From assembly GCA_017535315.1 (NCBI GenBank), contig JAFXUD010000049.1, positions 124,001 through 188,000 on the forward strand: 64,000 bases of DNA. The letters are read 5' to 3'. Below the pieces are notes generated by a model. It worked only from the letters and a program-made list of their open reading frames with translations, searched no databases and was not told the DNA's origin. The position numbers were made by a program, and so were the translations under genes. Shown here piece by piece: positions 42,369-51,088 of the stretch. The stretch is from Victivallales bacterium (GTDB taxonomy: Bacteria > Verrucomicrobiota > Lentisphaeria > Oligosphaerales > Oligosphaeraceae). The stretch's first letter is position 1, and every line of letters starts with the position of its first letter.

Positions 42369-42433
42369 TCGCCGCGCTAAAGCGCGACGCATAGAACAGG
42401 GGACCTGTTCTGTGCCTGGCGATTTAGCACCAG
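42369..42433. repeat. Palindromic repeat element between the heparinase-like genes
   Basis: 'gccgcgctaaagcgcg' and 'agaacaggggacctgttct' are strong inverted repeats, and the outer gctaaa pairs with tttagc, so the element folds as one long hairpin. It holds the gctgaagcgc...gcacaggacagg module of the 3770-4371 array in both orientations. Confidence 0.75.
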
Positions 42434-42456
42434 AAGAAACATATAGGAGACTATAG

Positions 42457-45400
42457 ATGAAGAAAATGCGATGGCTTGTAGTGGCTGTTCTGGCATGTGG
42501 TGTATGGGTTTCCCGTGGGGAGGGCGTCTCCTATCGGGAGCCGACGGACTTCAGCGGTTGGGAACGTCTGCGCACCAGTATTCAGCATCCCTGTGGCATC
42601 TATCGCCAGGCAGATATTGACAGAGTGCGGAAGAAGATAGAGGAGGATTCAGAGGCACAGGTTATTGCCAGAAACGTAATTAGGCGGGCCGACAACATTC
42701 TGACGGAAATCACGCCCGAATACCTTGAAGAGTGGATCCCGACGCAGAAAGGCTTTGGAACCTACGGTCCATGCCCTGCCTGTCGGGACAAAGGGCTGCG
42801 CTGGCATCCGAATGGCACCTGGAGCTGGACCAAGAAGGAGCCTGAACAGGTGGTTTGCACAACCTGCAAGACGATCTTCCCTAACGAGAAATACCCCGAG
42901 ACGATTCACATCCGCAGCAAATGGGATCCGAACCAGGTGTTCAGCTACTGTGGAGGCGAGGCATTCAAGATGTACGGAGTACTCTGCCGACCCTCCTTCA
43001 GCGGGATGATACGCGTCCGTAAACTGCATTCGACCTTTTCGTTTCTAGATGGCCTGGCCTACGCCTACATCTACAGCGGCGAGGCAAAGTACGCAGACGG
43101 TGTCAGGCGAATGCTTCTGCGCTATGCGGAGGTGCTGCCGCACTATATGTTCGGCGCCTCCATCTACAACGAGATAGCGGACTGCGATCCGCACATCGCC
43201 AGCCAGGACCCCTTGCATCTTCCTGTTGACGAGATTGCAACACCCCCAAACAGGCCCGACCGTAAAATTCAAATGGGCTATTGGATGGGCAACCGCTTTG
43301 GTTCAAGCGGCCAGGACAGCAGCATGGCGGTTGCCTTTGCCTTGGCGTATGATGTGACCTGTGCTGCGAAATGGCATGACGGCAAGCCTGTGTTCACGGA
43401 GGAGGAACGCTATCGCATCGAGAAAGATGCCCTGCTGGAGCTCGCCTATCATCTCATGTGCGACAAGAGTATCAACAACAAATCGGTCGGCGGACGCGCC
43501 GCGTGCGCGGCGGTCGGCAGCGTCGTGGGGCATCCCGACCTGACGCGCTTTGGTCTGGACGGCTTCTACAAGACTATCTATGGCTGGTTTCTGCCTGATT
43601 TCACCACCTCCGAATCGGGTGGATACCTGACCATGACGATGAACAACATCCGTGCCTTTGCACTATGGTTCCGCGACTACTCCGACCCAGACGGCTACGA
43701 GCCACCTGGGGGTGAAAAGCCTTTGAAGCACTTCAATGTTTTCCGTGACACGGACTATGGTATCTGCTGGCAGAATGCCATCGATACTCTCCAGGGAGAC
43801 CTGAGATATCCCCCCATAGCGGATACCCTGCCAGACAAAGGCCATTTTCCCACGGCCTTGAGCGATCTGCTTCCCATCTGCTATCCATCGCGGAGGAATC
43901 TCTCGTTCTTCGCCTTGCTCAATGAAAAGAAGATCAAAAACCAATATCACAACATGATGTTCGGGCATCCCATCGACTACGAGGAAGTTCCCGAGTTCAG
44001 CCTTGGAGATGCCGTGTATCCTTATTTGCAGCAGGGCTTCCTGCGCTATGGTGCGAATGGGCGGGAGGGACTGGCGCACCTGAACGCGAGTGACCATGGC
44101 ATCCATCACCACATTGACAGTCTTGGACTCTACCTATGGCACAAGAAGGAACTGCTGTGCGATCTGGGCTACCTCTGGGACCATCCCGACAAACCCTACA
44201 CCAGCCGCACAGTCGCCCATAACCTCGTTGTCGTTGACAACCAGTCGCAGAGGAGCCGCGGGCGTGGCGGTAGTTTTGACCTGTTTGAGACGGCGGGGCC
44301 CATCAAGGTTATGCGCGCCTCCTCGAATGCTTACAAGGATGCCAGCACTTACGAGCGGACGCTGCTGCAGGTGGATCACGGTCACCACGGCTTCTACTGG
44401 CTTGATTTGTTCCGTGTGCAGGGCGGGGAAAACCGCGACTACATCTTCCATGGCGTCAACAACGACTTCACAGTGGAGGGGGCAGAACTCCCTGGCAAGG
44501 ATAATCAGAAGCAACAGGCGACGCGCGCGAGCCGTTTCTGCTTGATGTTGAGCATGGGTCAGTTGGGAACCTGGGAGTTTTCTGACGTGGAGCTCTACAA
44601 GGTGGATTCGAAAGGGAACGACATTTCTGGAAACATGGCCTCCCTCTTCCCCGAAAAAGGCGCGAAGCCCAACAATATCTATGATGGTTGGGGAATGTAC
44701 AAGGGGAATGGGACAGCCTCCTGGGAGCCCTGCGATGGCAAAAACAGCCGCGGCGTGCGCTATAGTGCATTGAGCACAGCCAAGGGAGTCAACGTCGTCA
44801 ACCACTCGCTTGTAATTGGGAAATGCGATGGCTTCACGGGAAGAGAGGCGTTTCTTGGCAAGCCTGGTGAACGCTACCGTTTCCGCTTCTATGCACGCGG
44901 AGACAAGGGATCGATGACGCCTCGTCTGCTTCAGTTCCGCCCAGGCGAGGAGAACAGTCAGAATGGCCGCACGCACGACAGTGTTGTCATCAACAACAAT
45001 CTGCTTGGACCTGAATGGACGCTTTACGAAGGGAGCTTCTCCTTGCAGAAGGTGGAGCGCATGACCCTTCTGAAATCAACGCCTGCTGTGCTTCACAGCG
45101 GCAAGACAGGGGCCTGGAAGGCCGTATGGAAAATCAGCGAAAGCCAGCAGTTTGCGGTCTTCTCGCCGTATGTCGAAGGCGAAAAACTGGAGTATGCCGA
45201 TGACTGGGGGCAGCGCTTCTTCAACAACCGCGACAGGGGACAGACGCTTCCCTATTTCCTTCGTCGTCGCACGGGTAAGCAGCTGGACAGTTTTATATCC
45301 GTCTTCCATTCCTATTTCGATGACGCTCCGTTGGTGCAGGACGTCTGCGTAAAAGAGGTTCCCGAAGGGTGCATCACTACTGTCAAGACCACCCTCGGCG

Positions 45401-45837
45401 AGGACGTTTTCCTCTTTGCCAGGGACGGCAAGTTGTTGGCATCTGGAGAGGCAAGCAGCGACGCTGAAATTGCCGTCTGTCTGGCGAATGGGGAGGGCAG
45501 GGGGAGCGCATCCATGTTTTTGGGCACCACGCTGAACTGCGGTGGACACCATTTGAATGCTCTGAAGAAAAACTTTAGCGGCCAGGTTGTGAAAGCCGTC
45601 AACCGCAAGGATGAGGCCTATTTTGTGCTGGAAGGGGACATCCCAAAAGAGGCCGATTGGAAAGGCCACACACTGATTGTGACGGGGGATGACGGCTTTA
45701 AACGCCCTTACCAGCTCCTGAAGTGTACTGTTGTTGAGAGTGAATACAGAGCATATACGCGCATCGACGGCATCGGTCTTCCCGTTCACGAAACGAAAAA
45801 CTGGGTGATGCCAAACAGCGTAGCCATCGACTTCTGA
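42457..45837 (+). CDS. Secreted heparinase II/III-like polysaccharide lyase, copy 2
   Basis: This paralogue has the same length (1126 residues) and domain order as the gene at 38983: signal peptide (about 1-21), Cys4 pair ('CPACRDKGLRWHPNGTW', 'CTTCKTIFPNEKYPE'), catalytic-type region 'HLNASDHGIHHHIDSLGLYL', 'DLGYLWDHPDKPYTSRT', 'VAHNLVVVDN', and a beta-rich C-terminus. The histidine triplet and adjacent Asp are kept, but local residues differ (FGGHHHW versus HGIHHHI), so the substrates may differ. TAGGAG precedes the ATG. Confidence 0.83.
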   Translation: MKKMRWLVVAVLACGVWVSRGEGVSYREPTDFSGWERLRTSIQHPCGIYRQADIDRVRKKIEEDSEAQVIARNVIRRADNILTEITPEYLEEWIPTQKGFGTYGPCPACRDKGLRWHPNGTWSWTKKEPEQVVCTTCKTIFPNEKYPETIHIRSKWDPNQVFSYCGGEAFKMYGVLCRPSFSGMIRVRKLHSTFSFLDGLAYAYIYSGEAKYADGVRRMLLRYAEVLPHYMFGASIYNEIADCDPHIASQDPLHLPVDEIATPPNRPDRKIQMGYWMGNRFGSSGQDSSMAVAFALAYDVTCAAKWHDGKPVFTEEERYRIEKDALLELAYHLMCDKSINNKSVGGRAACAAVGSVVGHPDLTRFGLDGFYKTIYGWFLPDFTTSESGGYLTMTMNNIRAFALWFRDYSDPDGYEPPGGEKPLKHFNVFRDTDYGICWQNAIDTLQGDLRYPPIADTLPDKGHFPTALSDLLPICYPSRRNLSFFALLNEKKIKNQYHNMMFGHPIDYEEVPEFSLGDAVYPYLQQGFLRYGANGREGLAHLNASDHGIHHHIDSLGLYLWHKKELLCDLGYLWDHPDKPYTSRTVAHNLVVVDNQSQRSRGRGGSFDLFETAGPIKVMRASSNAYKDASTYERTLLQVDHGHHGFYWLDLFRVQGGENRDYIFHGVNNDFTVEGAELPGKDNQKQQATRASRFCLMLSMGQLGTWEFSDVELYKVDSKGNDISGNMASLFPEKGAKPNNIYDGWGMYKGNGTASWEPCDGKNSRGVRYSALSTAKGVNVVNHSLVIGKCDGFTGREAFLGKPGERYRFRFYARGDKGSMTPRLLQFRPGEENSQNGRTHDSVVINNNLLGPEWTLYEGSFSLQKVERMTLLKSTPAVLHSGKTGAWKAVWKISESQQFAVFSPYVEGEKLEYADDWGQRFFNNRDRGQTLPYFLRRRTGKQLDSFISVFHSYFDDAPLVQDVCVKEVPEGCITTVKTTLGEDVFLFARDGKLLASGEASSDAEIAVCLANGEGRGSASMFLGTTLNCGGHHLNALKKNFSGQVVKAVNRKDEAYFVLEGDIPKEADWKGHTLIVTGDDGFKRPYQLLKCTVVESEYRAYTRIDGIGLPVHETKNWVMPNSVAIDF

Positions 45838-45968
45838 TAAACATGTCTGATGTTCTAGGTTGTTTCTCGCAAGAAGCCACTTTATCGAAAACAGCCTCTA
45901 ATATATATGGGTGAAAATTATATTCCCCGAGGATAGGAATCTGCGTTGCCTGCACGTTGTCACATCAA

Positions 45969-46063
45969 CTAGACAAGTGGCGTAGTCTAGGGAAGGAATT
46001 AGTGTTTTCAAGTCCCTTGAAAAACACTGGGGACATGGATTGTCGGCTACACTTGCCCATGTC
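45969..46063. other. Three consecutive hairpins between convergent genes
   Basis: CTAGAC/GTCTAG (45969-45990), GTGTTTTCAAG/CTTGAAAAACAC (46002-46027, one bulge) and GACATGG/CCATGTC (46032-46063) follow each other. None has a T run. The 312-base gap 45838-46149 has no gene I can support; the hairpins may be a small RNA, a decayed element, or 3' ends of the two convergent transcripts. Confidence 0.4.
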
Positions 46064-46149
46064 TATACTCTGCTGCTCTTAAGGGGTTTGAAATGCTTTA
46101 AGGATCGCTACATCCTACGTTATCATTCTCCCATTGTGTCGTAACGCAA

Positions 46150-49100
46150 CTATTTTTTCAGCAGATATTTAAATGTTTCTTGGGTGATGTGGAGGGCGAG
46201 TTGGCCGTTGGTGACGGGGAGGAGGGCGGTGTCGAGCAGCTTGCCGTCGCGGGCGTAGCGTTCCACGGTGACGTTCGGAGCGTTGATGGCAAGGTCAAGG
46301 CTTACAGTCTCCTCTGTCTTGAAGGGGGCGGGGGTCAGCTCGAAAATGTTGTCAGGAAGCCTCTTAAGCAAGTAAGCACCTTTGGCCTGAAGGAGTGGAT
46401 TGGCGGGGGCGTTGTCGATGTAGAGGAAACCGTCTTGCTTGCACAAACACATATCGACACGTTGTCCATCTTGCAGGGCAGAGCAGGCGAGGTTATTCTG
46501 GTCTGCAGTCACGGCGGCGAAGCCGTCTGGGGGCAGTTCAAACGGCATCCCGTTCAGTGTCACACTCATGGTTTCTGTTTCATTCAGGTTGGAGGCCACT
46601 TCCAGTCCATTTTCATAGACGAGCTTCACCTGATTGCGGGAAAGCGTCCCTGCCTTGGCGGCGGCCCCGAAGAGCAGATACTGTCCATCCACGTTGTAGA
46701 GAATCTCCTTTATCTTGATGCCCGCGAAGTGCTTCTGCATTGGCTGGATGAGGAAATAGCTGGCTATCATGGCAGGTGAGACGGGGACGATTGGTGCACC
46801 TGAATAGCAGTCGGCGATGTGACCGATGCTGCCGTAGGCGTATTCGTAGGCGAGCAGTTTGTGGGCAAATTGCTTGCCTCCATCTATTGCCTTCTTGGCG
46901 ACCAGCGTTAGCTCATAGCCGCAGTCGTTGCAGAGCGGATGGATTTTGCGAAGGTTGAATTCGGGGATGACGTTCATTGCCATCCGCTGCGGCTGCGCGT
47001 AGCTGTCGCAGAGCCCCGCGAAGAAAAGATGCGTTTTTCCTTCGGAGAGCACGGGGCCGAAGTCCTTGCGCTCCTGGCGCAGGCTCTCTACGAAAACACG
47101 CCAGGCCGCCGAGAACTTTGCAGCCTCGGGGGCGCGTGCGTCGTAGTCGGTATAGCGCCAGCAGGGCGGGCAGGTGATTTGGTCCAGGTAGGCGCAGTTC
47201 GGGGCAAACTGCTTTGCATAGAGCGCATTCCACTTTTTCTGGAGGGAAACCAGCCTTGAGGTTTTGGTCTGGTTGGTGTTGCCGCTGCTGTAGATCCAGG
47301 CGCCGTTGGGATCCTGGTTCATCATATTCTCGTCCCAGGCGTCGAAGGATAGCTCGCTGAGGAGCATGTGGTCGGTGTAGAGTCCGATGCGGTAGCCGAG
47401 TTGTTTGACGCCTTTGCAGAAGGTGGCGAGGGCCTCGTCGCCGCCGATTACAGGTGTCGTAAACGGGGTGATGAAGGTGGTCGGCTCGGAAAGTCGGACA
47501 GGCCAGTACATGCGGTTGATGTTGCCGTGGAGGCGTATGTTCAGGTGCTCCATGCCGTAGTCCCTGCACGACTGCCACATCGCAAGCTCCTGCGAGAAGT
47601 AGTCGGGTGTGGGGGCACTGATGTACCACATGCGCGTGGCCCAGACGTCGTTCCGTGTGAGCGGAATGTCGGGATTCGGGTTGTGCGGGATGCTTGGGAG
47701 GACGTTGGCCAGCTTATCTGCAACAGTGAGCATCAGGCGTTCTCTTGCTGGATTGCGGCGGCCCGCCGTGGTGGGCCAGTAGAAGCTGCCGCCATTGATG
47801 ACGGAGTAGTCGCGGATGGTGTTGGTCGGGTCCGATGCATTGTCATCGGGTACCCAGCGGTGATCGGCGGTTGAGGAGTTTAGCTCGAAATGCCCGCCAG
47901 GCGTGGCGCTGGAGGCTCCAAACAGCCCAGATGCATCGGAGTTGTACCAGTCGAGCATGGCAAAGACGCAGCAATTGTCCGTGACAAAGATGCCTGGTGG
48001 GTTGCTTGGATGGAACCATCGTCCCCAGGTCAGATAGGGTAGCTCTACCACTTTGCCTGAGATGCCCGACATGCCGCCAAACTGGAACTCGCCCACGTTG
48101 CCGTCTTTTTCGCCCAAGTCGCTGGCGAGGTCGATGATGAGCGTGTTGCCTTTGAGTGACAGTATCCACTTTGCCGTGCGGCGCACTGAATTGTCAATCA
48201 AGTAATTCCAGGTCAGGGTAAGGGTGTTGTCGGTGATGGAGGAGTTGCCCAGGGTTGCGGTGATGCGGGGGGATGCGGGAGCTAGCAGTGATTCCTCCTT
48301 GACGGGATAGGCTGTATCCGTTGCCCAATGGAAGCCACCGCCCTGCATGGGAGTGAAGGTTTGTCCATTCCAGGTAGCCTGGATGTCGCTCAGGGTGCCT
48401 GTCGCGGGGCGTATGTCATAGCAGAGTTCTTGACCAGAGGGTGTGCCGATGGCGGTGAATCGCCAGTGATTTGGTGCGATGGTTTCAAGCGTGACAGTTG
48501 TTGGTTCTGTGGCTGTCGGCAGGATGGTTTCCTGGCGAATAGGAAGCCCTAGTTCCTCATATGTGGGGATGCGCGCATCCGTCAGCGGGGCTTTGCTACG
48601 CTCGTAGAAGATGAGGTTGTCGAGATAAATGAGGCGTCTAGGCTCGTTGAAGCCCGTGAAGGTGATGGAGACAAACTCGGAGCCAGCCTTCATCGTTTCC
48701 TTCAATGGGACCATTTTCAGGCCCCAGCCCACCTCCAGCATCCCGCCCAGTTTGCCTGAATCGTGGAGTTTGCCAGTTGTATCACGCCATTGGACGGAGA
48801 AACGCAGGGCAGGGCGCGGCATTCCGTAGCTGGTGGCATAACGCCATATTGCAACGGCATCGAAATCATTGGGAATACGAATGGGGGCTGGAGGCTCCAG
48901 TACCACCTGCGTGTCGGGATTCGGGGCATACCCCTCCTTAAACTCCGCGCACAGAACGTATTCGCCCCAGAGGGTGAACGTTTTGCTGCGGCGGAAGGAA
49001 GGGATTACCTCGCCAGAAACATAGCTCATCTTCCAGCCTTCCAGATTTTCGAAATCAACCAGGGGCTTTTTCCGTTCATGGCGACCTTCGAAGTGGCGGC

Positions 49101-49800
49101 TGCGACCGTAGTGATGAATGTCTTTCACGACGTTGTTCAGGGGTACCGTGATTCTCTTTCCGAAATCCGCTGGCTTGTTTTTTTCATTTGGGTCGTTGAA
49201 GCGGTGGTCTTCGTCCAGCAGGAGGGCAGGGTAGGATGGTAGCGGTTTCTGCGCTTGGAGAAGCTCGTGGTGGGAGGCGACTTCTGCGGGTGTCAAGGGG
49301 CGGTTGTAGATGCGAATGAGGGCGACATTGCCGACAAAGTTCTTGTGATGCCAGCCGATGCTGTAGCCGATATAGAGTGGGGTGGCTGGGATATAGTTGG
49401 GGATGCCGTTGCCTTTTTTTGTTTGCAGCAGCTTGCCGTCGCGATAGTGGCAGATTTGCTCTGGCGTACCCGTCATGACGTAGTGGTGGAACTTGCCCAG
49501 TTCAAGCGGCAGTTTGAAATAGCCAGAGGACTCTGTGCCATCCGCCCGTTTCAAGTAGGCGCCGTAACCTTCTTCTCCAGTTAGTTTTGGGAGGCCGAAT
49601 GCGCCGCGCATCACGACTGCGTAGCCGCAGTCCGCCTCGTCTGGGCGGCACCATACCTCTGCCGTAAACCCATCCTTTCCCCAGTTCGGGATTTCGTCGA
49701 GCATGACGTGCTTCTTATTCTGCGTTGGGAAGTTCCAGCCTGTTGCAAAGAGTATGGATGAAACCAGGAGGGCAAGTGCAAATGCGTTTTTTTTGTTCAT
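46150..49800 (-). CDS. Secreted LamG-domain glycosidase-like protein
   Basis: The 1216-residue protein has a signal peptide (about 1-20). A LamG/concanavalin A-like domain (about 25-190: 'GFTAEVWCRPDEADCGYAV', 'FVGNVALIRIYNRPLTPAEV') is followed by a jelly-roll binding-type region (about 240-410) and a beta-sandwich (about 430-690). A TIM-barrel-like catalytic region (about 700-1040) contains 'MEHLNIRLHGNINRMYWPVR', 'GYRIGLYTDHML', 'NCAYLDQITC' and 'PVLSEGKTHLFFAGLCDSY'; acidic residues in the last two blocks could be catalytic. The family is not assigned. It follows the 281-aa gene after 18 bases. Confidence 0.75.
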   Translation of the reverse strand: MNKKNAFALALLVSSILFATGWNFPTQNKKHVMLDEIPNWGKDGFTAEVWCRPDEADCGYAVVMRGAFGLPKLTGEEGYGAYLKRADGTESSGYFKLPLELGKFHHYVMTGTPEQICHYRDGKLLQTKKGNGIPNYIPATPLYIGYSIGWHHKNFVGNVALIRIYNRPLTPAEVASHHELLQAQKPLPSYPALLLDEDHRFNDPNEKNKPADFGKRITVPLNNVVKDIHHYGRSRHFEGRHERKKPLVDFENLEGWKMSYVSGEVIPSFRRSKTFTLWGEYVLCAEFKEGYAPNPDTQVVLEPPAPIRIPNDFDAVAIWRYATSYGMPRPALRFSVQWRDTTGKLHDSGKLGGMLEVGWGLKMVPLKETMKAGSEFVSITFTGFNEPRRLIYLDNLIFYERSKAPLTDARIPTYEELGLPIRQETILPTATEPTTVTLETIAPNHWRFTAIGTPSGQELCYDIRPATGTLSDIQATWNGQTFTPMQGGGFHWATDTAYPVKEESLLAPASPRITATLGNSSITDNTLTLTWNYLIDNSVRRTAKWILSLKGNTLIIDLASDLGEKDGNVGEFQFGGMSGISGKVVELPYLTWGRWFHPSNPPGIFVTDNCCVFAMLDWYNSDASGLFGASSATPGGHFELNSSTADHRWVPDDNASDPTNTIRDYSVINGGSFYWPTTAGRRNPARERLMLTVADKLANVLPSIPHNPNPDIPLTRNDVWATRMWYISAPTPDYFSQELAMWQSCRDYGMEHLNIRLHGNINRMYWPVRLSEPTTFITPFTTPVIGGDEALATFCKGVKQLGYRIGLYTDHMLLSELSFDAWDENMMNQDPNGAWIYSSGNTNQTKTSRLVSLQKKWNALYAKQFAPNCAYLDQITCPPCWRYTDYDARAPEAAKFSAAWRVFVESLRQERKDFGPVLSEGKTHLFFAGLCDSYAQPQRMAMNVIPEFNLRKIHPLCNDCGYELTLVAKKAIDGGKQFAHKLLAYEYAYGSIGHIADCYSGAPIVPVSPAMIASYFLIQPMQKHFAGIKIKEILYNVDGQYLLFGAAAKAGTLSRNQVKLVYENGLEVASNLNETETMSVTLNGMPFELPPDGFAAVTADQNNLACSALQDGQRVDMCLCKQDGFLYIDNAPANPLLQAKGAYLLKRLPDNIFELTPAPFKTEETVSLDLAINAPNVTVERYARDGKLLDTALLPVTNGQLALHITQETFKYLLKK

Positions 49801-49818
49801 ATGAAAAGGTGGAGATGG

Positions 49819-50664
49819 TTATCCCAGAACTCTGCGGACGATTTCCGCGTTGCCGCGTGCCTGGTCGCTGTCGCGCTGGAAGACGCCGACGCACGCCACG
49901 TCGCCTGGCTTGATGTTCTCGTAGGTCTCCTTGATGAACGCCTCGGCGACCTTGGGGTATTCCGATGGATCGTGACCGCTGAAAATCTGTCCGCCTGCGA
50001 AAATCTTGTAGGCGATGAAGGGCTTTTTCACCTGCTGGACGACCTTGTAGGATTCAAAGCGGTCATTGGCGTTGAAGATAAGACCAGCCTTGGTCTTGCC
50101 CGTGATGAAACCACTGTCCTCGCCACGGCGGTTGCGGCGTGCGTTGTACATGCAGAAGGTGTAGAAATCCGCACCCCAGTTCTCCCTTTCCGCCCGCAGC
50201 ACGGTTTCGGGAACATGGGTGCCGATTCCGAACTTGACACCAGAGTTTTTCAGAAGCTCCAGGTTGGAGAAGAAGGTCTTCATGTCGCCTGTTTCGTTGT
50301 AGAAGTCGGTTTTAGTGCCTTGGTGGTAGATGCCCAGCGGCTCCAGCTCCAGCATCATCGGCAGCATTTCCTCCAGCGGAATGGCGGTGTAGGGCTGGAA
50401 GATGATATTCAGCTTTCCGCCTTCCTTGCGGAACTTCTTGAGAATCTCAAGGTTTTGGGGGGTGGAGAGCGGCATGATGGTGTTGTAGCCTGCATCTTGG
50501 ATTACGAATAGCGTTTCCAGTATCTTTTCAGGCGTATAGAACGCCTTCATCTCATCCCCTGTAATCCTATCGACGATGTACGAATGGCCCGTCTGAGGGT
50601 TGTCCCCCACGATCATTCGAGTGACAGTTTTGCCGAGAAAAGTAGTAGTTGGTAGAAGGTTCAT
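49819..50664 (-). CDS. Unknown protein, possible TIM barrel, 281 aa
   Basis: I do not recognise the family with certainty. The 281-residue protein has no signal peptide and shows alternating helix/strand patterns: 'RMIVGDNPQTGHSYI', 'ILETLFVIQDAGYNTIMPL', 'GVKFGIGTHVPETVL', 'KKPFIAYKIFAGGQIF', 'GDVACVGVFQRDSDQARGN'. These suit a TIM barrel, perhaps distantly like aldo-keto reductase-type folds. The ATG at 50664 has AAAGGA upstream, and a good promoter lies at 50714-50742. It is the first gene of a two-gene operon with the LamG protein, which suggests a part in handling its products. Confidence 0.75.
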   Translation of the reverse strand: MNLLPTTTFLGKTVTRMIVGDNPQTGHSYIVDRITGDEMKAFYTPEKILETLFVIQDAGYNTIMPLSTPQNLEILKKFRKEGGKLNIIFQPYTAIPLEEMLPMMLELEPLGIYHQGTKTDFYNETGDMKTFFSNLELLKNSGVKFGIGTHVPETVLRAERENWGADFYTFCMYNARRNRRGEDSGFITGKTKAGLIFNANDRFESYKVVQQVKKPFIAYKIFAGGQIFSGHDPSEYPKVAEAFIKETYENIKPGDVACVGVFQRDSDQARGNAEIVRRVLG

Positions 50665-50713
50665 GGTTGAAAATCCTTTAGTATGTATGCAGGTGGAATA
50701 CAAACAGTGAAAG

Positions 50714-50742
50714 AATGTAACCTGATTTTACGCTCTTGTCAA
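50714..50742 (-). promoter_or_regulatory. Promoter of the 281-aa gene/LamG operon
   Basis: On the minus strand TTGACA (50742-50737) and TACATT (50719-50714) are spaced by 17 bases, about 50 bases before the start codon. Confidence 0.75.
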
Positions 50743-50803
50743 GCAAATAAAGCGATAAAAGCGATGGATGCGATGGATGCGATGGAAAAAGCTTAATTCC
50801 CTT

Positions 50804-50832
50804 TTGACTTTTGGTAGGACCACCATATATTA
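50804..50832 (+). promoter_or_regulatory. Rightward promoter before the glycyl radical enzyme
   Basis: TTGACT (50804-50809) and TATATT (50827-50832) are spaced by 17 bases. It now precedes the degraded nuclease-like remnant and, further on, the glycyl radical enzyme. A gcgatggat repeat (about 50761-50785) lies just left of it. Confidence 0.65.
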
Positions 50833-50844
50833 GTGTTGCATTGA

Positions 50845-51044
50845 TGGATCCGAACGAGTTGCTTCTGCCAAGTCATATTGGACTGATAGGGAAGGCATTT
50901 GAGCGTCGCCGCGACCTTGTCAGGCTGTTTGTCTGCAAGTGAGGGCAAGAGACCTGCTATGCGATTCTTGCCATTGAGGAGCAGACAAAGCCCGACTACA
51001 GAAAGCCCGTTTGGTCGATGACGTATGATGACCTTCTACAATAG
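50845..51044 (+). pseudogene. Degraded fragment resembling Rpn/PD-(D/E)XK transposase-like nuclease
   Basis: An ATG frame gives about 13 codons and then stops; after a frame change the sequence reads 'LIGKAFERRRDLVRLFVCK', a TGA (50940-50942), then 'CYAILAIEEQTKPDY' and 'VWSMTYDDLLQ' to a TAG. The 'IEEQTKPDY...MTYD' pattern is like the 'IENQ..VDY.MP.R.M.YD' core of Rpn-family recombination-promoting nucleases. With one frameshift and one internal stop it is a relic. It was found by translating the gap and is too short and broken to be called by ORF length. Confidence 0.5.
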
Positions 51045-51088
51045 CCAGGTTCAGACGATATAGTATATAGGCAGATACAGGAAGCGTG

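Noticed and set aside
45969-46140. 6S RNA or tmRNA candidate
   Set aside because: The hairpins do not form the single long rod with central bubble of 6S RNA, and there is no tRNA-like domain.
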